Notes: generated by a model not told the origin, from the sequence alone. DNA of 25,238 bases from Bacillota bacterium (GCA_023400055.1 JAEXFN010000057.1:1-25238); one strand, 5' to 3'. Positions 16,589-24,830 are shown, numbered from the stretch's first letter. A program made the numbers and translations.

Positions 16589-17560
16589 ATGAAACAGATC
16601 GCACAGGACCCGTTTTTTGAAGAAAAGGTTAAAGACCCGAACTCGCTCATCAACCGAATCGTCACTCATCGCTGGTGTTATGTATTTATCCTTCCGATGA
16701 TGGTGATGTTCGCCGGTTTTACTTTATGGCCGGTGATTGCCAGCGGTTACTTTGCGTTATTCGACTGGAATGGGGTCGGCTGGCCTCAAAAATTTGTCAG
16801 GCTGGGGAACTTTATCGAGCTGATCAAAGACCGCTACTTTTGGAATGCTCTCCGTAATACATATCTTTATGCAGTGCTGCAGACTTTGCTCAAACTGCCC
16901 GTGGCCTTGATCCTGGCGGTGATCTTGAATAATCCTCGATTAAAGGGCGCTTCACTGTATCGGACCCTCTATTTTCTGCCGGTGGTAACTACCACCGCGA
17001 TCATCGGGATCCTCTTCACTTTTATTTTGAATCCCTATAACGGCGCTTTCAACCATATCTTGCTCGGCTTAGGCCTGATCAAGCGGCCGGTTGATTGGCT
17101 CGGCGTCGGGGACTTGGCTTTTATCATGGTCATCATCGTGGGCGCCTGGCAGAAGATTGGCCAATATATGATTTATTGGCTGGCCGGACTGCAATCGATC
17201 CCAGAGGAACTTTATGAGGCGGCCAGAATTGATGGGGCGAATGCGACACAAGTGTTCCGGCATATTACGGTTCCGCTGTTGAAACCGATTGGTGCGGTCA
17301 TCCTATTGCTGGGATTTGTGAACTCGCTAAGAGTGTTCGATCTGGTAATGACGATGACTGGCGGCGGACCCAATTTCGCTACCGACATGATGGGAACTTA
17401 CGTTTACCGCAACGCTTTTTCGGTCGATTCCGGGATCCCACGGATGAGTTACGCGGCGGCGGCTGGTTTATTATTTGGAATTTCGCTGATCATCGTAGCG
17501 TTGTTGCAATCCGGATTTATCAAAAAGCTCCAGAATATTCGCAGTAATCAGAGTTTGTAG
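16589..17560 (+). CDS. Carbohydrate ABC transporter permease, first subunit (MalF/LplB-like, CUT1)
   Basis: One half of the membrane channel of a sugar importer. The 323-residue protein has about six hydrophobic segments, the first near residues 30-55. It carries the EAA loop EAARIDGANATQVFRHITVP (from E210), which contacts the ATPase subunit. The N-terminal tail of about 25 polar residues is typical of the family. AGAGGGA lies 13 bases before the ATG, somewhat far. It is the first gene of an operon driven by promoter module B, followed after 16 bp by the second permease. Substrate cannot be read from sequence; the flanking GH88 and GH3 genes suggest uronate-containing oligosaccharides. Confidence 0.95.
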   Translation: MKQIAQDPFFEEKVKDPNSLINRIVTHRWCYVFILPMMVMFAGFTLWPVIASGYFALFDWNGVGWPQKFVRLGNFIELIKDRYFWNALRNTYLYAVLQTLLKLPVALILAVILNNPRLKGASLYRTLYFLPVVTTTAIIGILFTFILNPYNGAFNHILLGLGLIKRPVDWLGVGDLAFIMVIIVGAWQKIGQYMIYWLAGLQSIPEELYEAARIDGANATQVFRHITVPLLKPIGAVILLLGFVNSLRVFDLVMTMTGGGPNFATDMMGTYVYRNAFSVDSGIPRMSYAAAAGLLFGISLIIVALLQSGFIKKLQNIRSNQSL

Positions 17561-17576
17561 GAGGGTAAAAGATAAA

Positions 17577-18401
17577 ATGTTCAAACGGTTTTCGACTCAT
17601 CTATTGCTGATCGCTTTCGGTTTTCTTTGGATTTACCCATTTATCTGGATGCTCTCCGCATCGTTCAAGACCACCAAGGAGCTCTTTGATGTCAATAGTG
17701 TTTGGCAACTGATCCCGTCGAGCTGGCAGTTCCAGAATTATGTAAGGGCATGGACTGTGGCTAATTTCTCCGGATATTTCTTCAATACCGTTATTGTCAC
17801 TTGTGCTACCGTTTTATTGGTATTGTTTCTTACCGCGACCTGTGGCTATGCGTTTGGGAGATATGACTTTCCGGGTAAAAAGATAATTATTGGTTTACTG
17901 GTGGCCACGATTTTCATTCCTTCAGGCTATACGGTGATACCTGTTTTTGATCTCATGAAACGGATGGGTTTATTAAACACTTTGGCGGCCGTTATTTTGG
18001 CCGAGGCCGGCGGCGGTCAATTGCTATACATTCTGATGTTTACCGGTTTCTTCGCCGGTTTGCCCAAGGAATTGGAAGAAAGCGCCCGGATTGACGGAGC
18101 CAGCTTTTGTCAGGTTTTTGCCCGGATTATGTTGCCGTTAAGCATGCCAATCATCGCTACGGTCGGGATCTTTCAATTCATGAATACATGGAATGCTTTC
18201 TTTAATCCCCTGATTTTCACCTTGGGCCGACCGGAACTACGAACTCTGGGAGTTGGGATGTTCGCTTTTACCGGGGAATACTCATTTGACTGGACCGGTG
18301 CGACGGCGGCGGCTTCGATTTCATTGATTCCCGTGATTGTGGTGTTCTTATGTTTCCAGAAATTGTTCATCAACGGCGTGGTTGGCGCGGTGAAAGGTTA
18401 A
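17577..18401 (+). CDS. Carbohydrate ABC transporter permease, second subunit (MalG-like, CUT1)
   Basis: Partner of the preceding permease. The 274-residue protein begins with a membrane helix (about 8-30) followed by the typical WMLSASFKT segment. It carries the EAA loop EESARIDGASFCQVFARIMLP (E167, E168 and onwards) and about six membrane segments. Ribosome binding site AGGAGGG at about 17560-17566. The downstream gap of 89 bp before the binding-protein gene holds no gene, only a ten-codon frame at 18431 that I do not support. Confidence 0.95.
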   Translation: MFKRFSTHLLLIAFGFLWIYPFIWMLSASFKTTKELFDVNSVWQLIPSSWQFQNYVRAWTVANFSGYFFNTVIVTCATVLLVLFLTATCGYAFGRYDFPGKKIIIGLLVATIFIPSGYTVIPVFDLMKRMGLLNTLAAVILAEAGGGQLLYILMFTGFFAGLPKELEESARIDGASFCQVFARIMLPLSMPIIATVGIFQFMNTWNAFFNPLIFTLGRPELRTLGVGMFAFTGEYSFDWTGATAAASISLIPVIVVFLCFQKLFINGVVGAVKG

Positions 18402-18490
18402 TTGACGCTTGGGCCGATGAAGGGGGTGAGATGATTTCATTTCAAAGCGTATTTCTTACATAAAGTTGCAATAAAAAGGAGGAGCGTATT

Positions 18491-19933
18491 TTGAAGAATC
18501 GCAAATTAATCTGGTTGCTCGTGATTGGTATGTTGGTTACGCTTTTGACCTCTTACGGGTTCGCTGAGTCAAAAGTGAAGATTGTCGTTTGGACCTGGTC
18601 GCAGGAACAGGCCAAATTCTTTGAAGAAATGGAAAGGTCAATCGAAAAGAAATATCCGGAGATCGACGTACAATTTACTACCATCACTCAGGCACAGTAC
18701 CGCAACAGCCTGCCGCTGGCTTTTCGCGGTGATAATGCGCCGGATATCTTTTTCGAATCCAATCAGCCCGCCGACATCGTGAGTCAAGGTTTTGCCCGGT
18801 CGATTGATGAATTTATGACTCCTAAATTTAAGGCGATGTTTCCTCCCGAATATTTCTATGAAGGGGTCTGCAAGATCAAGGGTAAGATTTACGCTTTGCC
18901 GCAATCGAACTATAAGATACCCCGGCCGACCTATCTTTATTACAATAAGGAAGTTTTGAAGAAAGCGGGATTGAATCCCAACAAACCACCCCGTACCTGG
19001 AGTGAACTCCGGATCATGGCCAAAAAAGTTACTGTGGCTGGAAAGGGAGAGTATTATGGTCTGGCGATGGTCGGCAAGCCGGCGCATGATCTCAACCGGG
19101 TGGTAACCCCATTGGCCTCCACTTTAGGAATTCAGGAAAATTCCAACGGTGATATTGACTGGAGAACCGGCAAATGGCAAGAGAATGATCAGCGCTGGCT
19201 CGAGCTTTTTGAGTTCCTCAAAAGCATGAAGGATGACGGCAGCTTTTTCCCAGGTTTTGCTTCGATGGACAAAGATTTGGCCCGGACCTATTTTGCTCAG
19301 AACAAAGCCGCTTTCTTCATGGACGGACTTTGGTTGCCCGGCAATTTTCAAGCCATGGGCTATACCAACTTGAATTACGGAGTGGCTCCGCCGCCGGTAC
19401 CGGATAAAGGCCGCCAAGGATACATGTATCTGACCCCGAACACCACTCCGATGTGGTATATGTCTTCCCAAACCAAATATCCGAAAGAGACTTGGAAGGT
19501 GATGTCCTTCATCTATTCCAACGAGTATCAACAGAAATTTGTAGCTGGGAATTTCGGATATTCACCGTTAAAGAATTTTAATAACGCCAAATACATTCAA
19601 GATCCGGTTTTGAAACAGATCATCAAAATCGCACCGTCGATTGCTCGCCTCGGGATAATGCCTTCACTCAGGAATCCCGCCTGCGGTAGCGTAAAGATCG
19701 TTACTAGCGTGAATACGATTCATCCCACCATTTGGGAACTGATGACTGCGGCTTTGATGGGTGAGGCCGATTTCAAAGCCGGTTGCAACGAGTTATATAA
19801 TAAAGTGACTGCCGAATTTAAAAAAGAGATCAAAGATTTGCAAGCTTCTGGCGTTAAGGTTTCTGAGAATGATTTCATCTTTAAGAATTGGGATCCGATG
19901 AAGGATTATACATTGGATATGTATGGTAAATAA
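18491..19933 (+). CDS. Extracellular sugar-binding protein of the ABC transporter (family 1)
   Basis: Captures the sugar outside the inner membrane and delivers it to the two permeases. The 480-residue protein has a signal peptide with likely cleavage after A25 (YGFA|ES) and then the typical start KVKIVVWTW. GDNAPDIFFESN (about 79-90) is the hinge-type segment of family 1 solute-binding proteins. There is no lipobox cysteine, so the mature protein is soluble, which suits a periplasm rather than a single-membrane cell. The start is TTG; AGGAGG at 18478-18483 sets it and no better ATG exists in frame. No ATP-binding subunit is encoded here, as is common for CUT1 systems in Firmicutes that share one ATPase (MsmX type). 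Confidence 0.94.
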   Translation: MKNRKLIWLLVIGMLVTLLTSYGFAESKVKIVVWTWSQEQAKFFEEMERSIEKKYPEIDVQFTTITQAQYRNSLPLAFRGDNAPDIFFESNQPADIVSQGFARSIDEFMTPKFKAMFPPEYFYEGVCKIKGKIYALPQSNYKIPRPTYLYYNKEVLKKAGLNPNKPPRTWSELRIMAKKVTVAGKGEYYGLAMVGKPAHDLNRVVTPLASTLGIQENSNGDIDWRTGKWQENDQRWLELFEFLKSMKDDGSFFPGFASMDKDLARTYFAQNKAAFFMDGLWLPGNFQAMGYTNLNYGVAPPPVPDKGRQGYMYLTPNTTPMWYMSSQTKYPKETWKVMSFIYSNEYQQKFVAGNFGYSPLKNFNNAKYIQDPVLKQIIKIAPSIARLGIMPSLRNPACGSVKIVTSVNTIHPTIWELMTAALMGEADFKAGCNELYNKVTAEFKKEIKDLQASGVKVSENDFIFKNWDPMKDYTLDMYGK

Positions 19934-19939
19934 TCTATT

Positions 19940-20056
19940 CCAAGAGCGTTAGGATAAACCAGGGCGTTCACAAAAGCTCGGAGAAGTAAAGGATAAAGTC
20001 GCTTCAAATCTGTTTGCCAGCTTTCTATGATTTAGAAAATTTTATCCCATGACTTC
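19940..20056 (-). repeat. Intergenic repeat element, copy 2 (inverted relative to copy 1)
   Basis: Read on the minus strand it matches the 11271-11403 element in order: GAAGTCATGGGATAAA, then CGACTTTATCCTTTACTTCT, then GAGCTTTTGTG, then GGTTTATCCTAACGCTCTT. It is about 15 bp shorter because of a gap before the last block. GGATAAA (19991-19997) and TTTATCC (20041-20047) keep the inner inverted pair. It sits between the binding-protein and HAD genes. Confidence 0.62.
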
Positions 20057-20079
20057 CGAATTGAGACATCTGGCCTGAG

Positions 20080-20119
20080 AAGAGCTGTGACAAAATTTCA
20101 TGGAAGAAACACGGCTCTT
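20080..20119 (+). terminator. Hairpin after the binding-protein gene (weak terminator or stabilising stem)
   Basis: AAGAGCTGTG (20080-20089) pairs with CACGGCTCTT (20110-20119) with one G-U pair; the loop is 20 nt and only TTTT-type runs follow. It lies about 150 bp after the binding-protein stop and 30 bp before the HAD gene start. It may lower read-through or protect the upstream message. Confidence 0.5.
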
Positions 20120-20149
20120 TTCATTGAAAACTTTACAAGAGGAAACATA

Positions 20150-21049
20150 ATGGATGAACTGGCACAAACGCTGAAGGAATGGAAGAAAGAGCGCGATTTT
20201 CTAATCGGCGTCGATTCGGACGGATGCGTTTTTGATACCATGGAAATTAAACATAAGGAATGTTTTATACCCAATACCATCCGTTATTGGGGACTTCAAG
20301 CAGTCGCGAAGTATGTGCGGGAAACGGCCGAATTCGTGAATCTGTACTCAAAATGGCGGGGATTGAACCGTTTCCCCGCCTTGATCAAACTTTTCGATAT
20401 GTTGGCGGAACGAGCTGAACTCAAAGGCGGAGGCTTCAAATTTCCCGCGATTGCTTCCTTGCGAGAGTGGGTCGCAACCGAGACCAAACTCGGCAATCCC
20501 GCGTTGGCAAGAGTCGCTGTCCGTCAAAATGATCCGGTTTTAAAGACGGCTTTGACATGGTCGGAAGCGGTAAACGATGCCATCGCTGTCATGATCCGTG
20601 GAGTACCGCCCTATCCACTGGTACGAGAGAGTTTACGGAAAATGCAGCGCTTCGCCCAGGGCATCGTGATCTCTCAGACACCTCGTGAAGCGTTAGAAAG
20701 AGAATGGAACGAGCATGATCTTGCCCGCTATCTTACTATCATTGCTGGTCAAGAGTTGGGAACCAAGGGAGAATGTCTAGGATTGGCCAAAGCCGCCGGA
20801 GAGTTTCAAGACGACCGAGTCCTAATGATTGGGGATGCGCCGGGCGATCTGGAAGCGGCCCGAGCGAACCGGGCACTTTTCTATCCGATTATCCCAGGCA
20901 ATGAAGAAATATCCTGGCAAAGATTCCATGAAGAGGCTTTCGAGTATTTTATCCGGGGCCAGTATCGCGGTGACTATGAGGAAAAGCTCATTGCCGAATT
21001 CGAAAAGGCCCTGCCCGCGCTTCCCCCTTGGCAAAAGTCGTTAGGATAA
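20150..21049 (+). CDS. HAD-superfamily hydrolase (probable phosphatase)
   Basis: A 299-residue haloacid dehalogenase-fold hydrolase. Seen: motif I GVDSDGCVFD with nucleophile D22 and acid/base D24; motif II serine S175 in VISQT; motif III lysine K206 in LGTKGEC; motif IV MIGDAPGD with D229 and D233. A large cap (about 35-150) lies between motifs I and II and should set substrate choice. Cytoplasmic, no signal peptide. I start at ATG 20150, preceded by AGAGGA; an in-frame GTG at 20087 lies inside a hairpin and has no good ribosome binding site. The position between the transporter and exported proteins suggests a sugar-phosphate substrate, but this is inference. Confidence 0.85.
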   Translation: MDELAQTLKEWKKERDFLIGVDSDGCVFDTMEIKHKECFIPNTIRYWGLQAVAKYVRETAEFVNLYSKWRGLNRFPALIKLFDMLAERAELKGGGFKFPAIASLREWVATETKLGNPALARVAVRQNDPVLKTALTWSEAVNDAIAVMIRGVPPYPLVRESLRKMQRFAQGIVISQTPREALEREWNEHDLARYLTIIAGQELGTKGECLGLAKAAGEFQDDRVLMIGDAPGDLEAARANRALFYPIIPGNEEISWQRFHEEAFEYFIRGQYRGDYEEKLIAEFEKALPALPPWQKSLG

Positions 21050-21094
21050 TCCACCGAACCATTATAATATCTGGAATAAAAGGGAGGAGAAAGG

Positions 21095-22459
21095 ATGAAT
21101 CTGAGAAAAAAGGCAATAAGTTTGGTTTTTTTACTGTTTTCGCTTGGGGCGTTACTGACATTCCAGACTGCTGTACAGGCGGAGCATCCCTTCACGCCAA
21201 CGGTGATCGATGACGCCATGAACCAACCACTCCAGTATTTCGGTTTGGACTCTGCGGATGAGGGGACCAATCCCGGTAACTGTAAACGGTCCAAAGCATT
21301 TTATTATTTAACTTTAGTGGCCCATTATGATCCAACTGCTGTCGCTAGCGATGGCGCTTCGGTAAAAGACAGAGTTTTAGGACACATTCGTAACGTTATC
21401 AGCGGTGGAAAAGAGCCCGATTGCGCTGGGAACTTGATGGGCTGGTCTCATAATATGGTCGCTCAGGGGCTACTGCTTGCGAAAAACACGCCGGTTGTCT
21501 GGGACAATTTATCAGTGTCGGAAAAAGAGAAGTGCGATTGGTTAATGAAAGGTTTGGCGATCGCCGGCAACTGGGCTTTTAATGATCATAATGATTACAA
21601 GACGGGGCTCAATCATCTCGGTAATTTTGCCAAAACCAACAACCCCAATTATCTGGGGTATCTTCAAGTTATCATCGCCGCCAGCCTTTATTTCGGCGAC
21701 ACTACCTTAAATGACATTTTTGCTGGTTTTGACTATGATGCTTATATCGCTAAATTCAGCAGTTTGGGTTTTACGAATATCGTATCCTGTTGGACGACGA
21801 ATCGCGACAAGAGCGGCAAATCGGTCGATAACAAGCTGTTAATGGAACGAGGAGGAAAAGATACCTATGGCGGTTCAGGCTCGGGTGTTAAGGTTCCCTT
21901 TGTTTGGTATGGCATAGGTTCCAGCGATCGGTTCGGCATCTTCAAAAAATTGGTCAGCCTTACGTATGACAAAGTTGTTTTTGACCGTATCGACTTTAAG
22001 GAAAAGAACGGTTCCGATGCAAGTTGTTATATTATTACCAAAGGCACATCCTCGCCATATCTGGGTATGTACGGGATGATGGATGAATTTGACACCACCG
22101 ATTCAAAAGGCGTGCGCAGTGATATTTCGTATGCGTATGAAAGCTGGATGAACAACCTACCGACGCGAGTGAATCTGTGGCTCCTCGGTTACTGGCGGGA
22201 TGATCCTGAAGTAACGATCCCGATGCGAGTCGGTTCCGAGGATTTGATCTACAAATTGATCAACGGCTGGCATAGTTATTCGATGGGGACTTTTTGGGAT
22301 AGCAACGCCAATCGGGTCAAAGATTATTATGAAGCCGACCGGTGCGGCGATAAAGGCTATTTTTATGATAAGGATATTTGGCGCAAGTTGTTATATCCCG
22401 ATCCGGCCAATCATCCCATTTCTTCCAGTCCGGCGCATGCGGGATCCGCCGTGAAGTGA
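21095..22459 (+). CDS. Secreted protein of unknown family with six cysteines
   Basis: A 454-residue exported protein that I do not recognise. The signal peptide ends at AVQA|EH (residue 29). The mature part begins with helix-rich sequence (LMGWSHNMVAQGLLLAK, NYLGYLQVIIAASLYFG) and turns more beta-rich towards the C-terminus (KVVFDRIDFKEKNGSDASCY). This resembles the helical-toroid plus beta layout of some polysaccharide lyases, but only loosely. Mature cysteines number six (NCK, DCA, KCD, SCW, SCY, RCG), so up to three disulfides are possible. AGGGAGGAGAAAGG precedes the ATG, and TATAAT at 21063-21068 may be its own -10 box. The locus lacks any other candidate for the lyase that a GH88 enzyme needs, which makes a lyase role attractive but unproven. 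Confidence 0.8.
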   Translation: MNLRKKAISLVFLLFSLGALLTFQTAVQAEHPFTPTVIDDAMNQPLQYFGLDSADEGTNPGNCKRSKAFYYLTLVAHYDPTAVASDGASVKDRVLGHIRNVISGGKEPDCAGNLMGWSHNMVAQGLLLAKNTPVVWDNLSVSEKEKCDWLMKGLAIAGNWAFNDHNDYKTGLNHLGNFAKTNNPNYLGYLQVIIAASLYFGDTTLNDIFAGFDYDAYIAKFSSLGFTNIVSCWTTNRDKSGKSVDNKLLMERGGKDTYGGSGSGVKVPFVWYGIGSSDRFGIFKKLVSLTYDKVVFDRIDFKEKNGSDASCYIITKGTSSPYLGMYGMMDEFDTTDSKGVRSDISYAYESWMNNLPTRVNLWLLGYWRDDPEVTIPMRVGSEDLIYKLINGWHSYSMGTFWDSNANRVKDYYEADRCGDKGYFYDKDIWRKLLYPDPANHPISSSPAHAGSAVK

Positions 22460-22498
22460 GCGATGGAAAATCAGCCAATGTCAATAGTGCCGTCGATA

Positions 22499-22574
22499 AG
22501 CTAATTAGCTACCGTCGGAAAGTCCGCTATAATTGCCGGCGCGGACCCATCCCGAAAGTGAATGATCTGGGTCC
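22499..22574 (+). promoter_or_regulatory. Palindrome and two mutually exclusive hairpins after the secreted-protein gene
   Basis: AGCTAATTAGCT (22499-22510) is a perfect 12-bp palindrome. Downstream, GTCCGC (22522-22527) can pair with GCGGAC (22541-22546), while GGACCCA (22543-22549) can pair with TGGGTCC (22568-22574). The two stems share bases and cannot coexist. A terminator lies at 22637. The layout is like a switchable leader, but no gene in the direction of transcription starts before the terminator, and I match it to no known RNA family. Confidence 0.4.
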
Positions 22575-22636
22575 ACGGAGGATTTCACCATAGGCGCAAG
22601 AGTATTAATTAGCTTTTGGAGCCACGTTTTTCGCTT

Positions 22637-22676
22637 AAAACCAAACCAGGCCAAGGGTCGGTTTGGTTTTTTTTTT
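22637..22676 (+). terminator. Strong intrinsic terminator
   Basis: AAAACCAAACC (22637-22647) pairs with GGTTTGGTTTT (22660-22670), a 12-nt loop between, and a run of ten T residues ends at 22676. It closes the transcript of the transporter, HAD and secreted-protein region just before promoter module C. Confidence 0.93.
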
Positions 22677-22701
22677 GCTCAAGATTTTTCCCCGAAAAAA
22701 G

Positions 22702-22755
22702 TCCAAGGAATCCGAAGACCCTCTCATTGTGGATATTGGCGGCTTTTTATATTAT
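22702..22755 (+). promoter_or_regulatory. Promoter module C (upstream of the porin gene)
   Basis: The element at 22702-22726 (TCCAAGGAATCCGAA then TCT) abuts -35 TTGTGG at 22727-22732; -10 TATTAT at 22750-22755 after 17 bp. It is nearly identical to module B and sits right after a strong terminator, so transcription here must start afresh. The leader to the porin start codon (22756-22996) is about 235 nt and shows no gene. Confidence 0.8.
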
Positions 22756-22996
22756 AAGTTTGTTACAGTCGGTTAACGATTGGAGCATCGGCAAAACATC
22801 ATGAGATTGGTTGCCATCATCAAACAGTTTTTGTTAGAAAACTGTATTTCGGCGAGAAAGGGGCGTGAATGGAAAGGGATACATTGCACAGAGAGTCGGA
22901 AGAAAGGGAGGGATCCGAAAGAGGAAAGATGACCATTGTGTTTGGGCAAAAAAATAATTAGTCAAAATACAAAGATACAAAGGGAGGACTTTGGGA

Positions 22997-24037
22997 ATGA
23001 AAAGACTGTTGATGATTGTTTTAAGCGGATTATTGGTCGGAATATTGTCTACTGCCGCAATGGCGGCGGTCGTTACAACCCAGGGAGATATCCGGACTTG
23101 GGCAATGTACTCGACAGACGGTAAACAATCGCTCACGGATTTCTTCTTTGATCGCTATATCCTCAGCTTGAATGTAGAGCAAGACAAGACATTGGGGCTT
23201 AAGACGAGGACCGAATTCCGGAGTTACGGGAATGGGGTTACGAATGATATTCGTTCAGAAGCGTACTTTTATAAAAAAGGCCTTTTCTTGCCGGACGACC
23301 AGATTCAAATGGGTACTTTCGGCCTCAGTGTTTACATGCCGTTTCGTAACAGCGGATTCGACCCCAGTATCGTCACATTACCGGTAGGAAGCAAACTAAA
23401 AATCGGACAAACTGTCGGAGCGATTTACACATATACGCAACCGCTGTTTAATGTGGCGGCCGGCCTCTCCAACAACAGACAGAATGAACAATCCGAACAA
23501 GCCGGAGACGGACTGAATGAAAGTTTACGGTTTAATTATACGCCCATCGACGGTCTAAAGATCGGTGCCGGTTGGGAATATGTCGGTAATAAAGCTCCTT
23601 CAGGTATTTATGACGATTCCAACTATCATAATGTCAACTGGGTAGTGGATGCCTCCTATAATAAAGCTCCTTATGGAATCGAGATTGATTATGGCACCAC
23701 TAAAAAAACTGTCAATGGTTCAGCCGGCGACAGTCAATCGGCGTTATCCGTCGAAGCTGGATACAATGTCGGTCCGACCCTGATATATGCCGGAAGGGTT
23801 TGGGATGTTAATGATTCCGGTTTTATCAAAGATTATTACACGGGGCCCACTACTGGCATGGGCAAAAATACTTCACTTGCCCAGATCAACAATAGCTTCA
23901 CCGTAGTCGGCATTGCCTGGCCTGCCAAAATATACTCGAAGGGCATGAATATACAGCTTGAATATGTCCGAGTTGATAATACTTCCACAACTTCGGGGGT
24001 AAATTCCCTCGGCTTGCGATTTGATTATGAGTTTTAA
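22997..24037 (+). CDS. Probable outer-membrane beta-barrel porin
   Basis: A 346-residue exported protein. The signal peptide (MKRLLMIVLSG onward) is likely cleaved after AMA (residue 23). The mature chain alternates polar and hydrophobic residues in many short strands, has no hydrophobic helix, and ends LGLRFDYEF with a terminal phenylalanine, the pattern used for barrel insertion in outer membranes. No SLH domain is present, so it is not an S-layer-anchored protein. I recognise no exact family. ATG 22997 is preferred over TTG 22991, because AGGGAGGAC at 22981-22989 would be too close to the TTG. Sharing promoter module C with the importer suggests it passes the locus's oligosaccharides across the outer membrane. 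Confidence 0.8.
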   Translation: MKRLLMIVLSGLLVGILSTAAMAAVVTTQGDIRTWAMYSTDGKQSLTDFFFDRYILSLNVEQDKTLGLKTRTEFRSYGNGVTNDIRSEAYFYKKGLFLPDDQIQMGTFGLSVYMPFRNSGFDPSIVTLPVGSKLKIGQTVGAIYTYTQPLFNVAAGLSNNRQNEQSEQAGDGLNESLRFNYTPIDGLKIGAGWEYVGNKAPSGIYDDSNYHNVNWVVDASYNKAPYGIEIDYGTTKKTVNGSAGDSQSALSVEAGYNVGPTLIYAGRVWDVNDSGFIKDYYTGPTTGMGKNTSLAQINNSFTVVGIAWPAKIYSKGMNIQLEYVRVDNTSTTSGVNSLGLRFDYEF

Positions 24038-24055
24038 AATAAAATGATGGCAATG

Positions 24056-24077
24056 CTCCCAGGATTTCCGGGAGTTT
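24056..24077 (+). terminator. Short hairpin after the porin gene (weak terminator)
   Basis: CTCCC (24056-24060) pairs with GGGAG (24070-24074), with GG/TC pairs continuing past one mismatch, then TTT. The T-run is short, so read-through into the lipoprotein gene is likely and the two genes may share promoter module C. Confidence 0.5.
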
Positions 24078-24099
24078 GTCATCGAATCAGGAGGGGAAA

Positions 24100-24798
24100 A
24101 TGAAAAATAGAAAATTCTTCTGGATGCTAAGCCTGATGGCCGTCACCATAAGCGTGTTTCTTACGGGCTGCGGCGGCTCAAAAACCAGCGCTTCGACGGA
24201 GCCCGTTTCAACACCGCCCGCGTCTACCACTTATTTAAATGAAGGGTTTGACGAGCCTTTGAACGCTTATTGGGGTTCAGCGAGCAGCGGAACGGCTGCC
24301 ATTATTAACGAAAACGGGAACAATGTCCTGCAACTCGCCGCCACTAATTCTGGGGAAGCTCGTCTGATTGCCTTAAATGGCCCATGGCCCAGTCCATCGA
24401 ATTATAGCATTCGGGCTTCGCTAAGAGGCGATACCATTTCATCCGGTTCGTATGTCCGAATTATCGGCAGGTACGTAGATTCAAATCATTTTTATGATGT
24501 CGCAGTAGGTCCGAATGGGAAAATTTATCTATACTGCAGAAATGGTTCCGGAAATAATATCGCCTTGGGTTCAAGTCCTGCTGCGGTTACTTTTACAGCG
24601 GGTGCTTGGTACACCGTTCGAGTAGATTTTATGGACTCCACGATTAATGTCTATTGGAACGAAAGCGATACTCCGACACTCACGGCGACTGATTCTACTT
24701 GGACTACTTGGACAACAACCAATGGTTTGCCGGTGGGCGTGTTGTCGGATAAGAATGTTACAGCATCCTTTGATAATATCATCGTAACATCAATGTAA
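24100..24798 (+). CDS. Lipoprotein with a jelly-roll (LamG/concanavalin-like) domain
   Basis: A 232-residue surface protein, likely binding or presenting carbohydrate. The signal peptide ends in LTGC (lipidated C24), followed by a Ser/Thr/Pro linker to about residue 45. The rest (about 46-232) has the strand order of a concanavalin-type sandwich: LNEGFDE at the start, SGSYVRIIGRY, FYDVAVGPNGKIYLY, WYTVRVDFMDSTINVYWN, and the closing ASFDNIIVTS. Such domains occur in glycan-binding proteins and GH16/DUF1080-like folds; no catalytic glutamate pair is evident. AGGAGGGG fixes ATG 24100 over the upstream in-frame TTG at 24076. It follows the porin by 62 bp and probably shares its transcript. Confidence 0.82.
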   Translation: MKNRKFFWMLSLMAVTISVFLTGCGGSKTSASTEPVSTPPASTTYLNEGFDEPLNAYWGSASSGTAAIINENGNNVLQLAATNSGEARLIALNGPWPSPSNYSIRASLRGDTISSGSYVRIIGRYVDSNHFYDVAVGPNGKIYLYCRNGSGNNIALGSSPAAVTFTAGAWYTVRVDFMDSTINVYWNESDTPTLTATDSTWTTWTTTNGLPVGVLSDKNVTASFDNIIVTSM

Positions 24799-24830
24799 AA
24801 AATGGAATAAGTCGCAAGACTCAGCCAGAG

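Noticed and set aside
18431..18463. Ten-codon frame between the second permease and the binding-protein gene
   Set aside because: Too short to support, with a ribosome-binding-like sequence set too close to the ATG.
22914..22940. ATCCGAA followed by ATTGTG before the porin gene, resembling a fifth promoter module
   Set aside because: The spacing between the two parts is six bases longer than in the four good copies and no -10 box is correctly placed.
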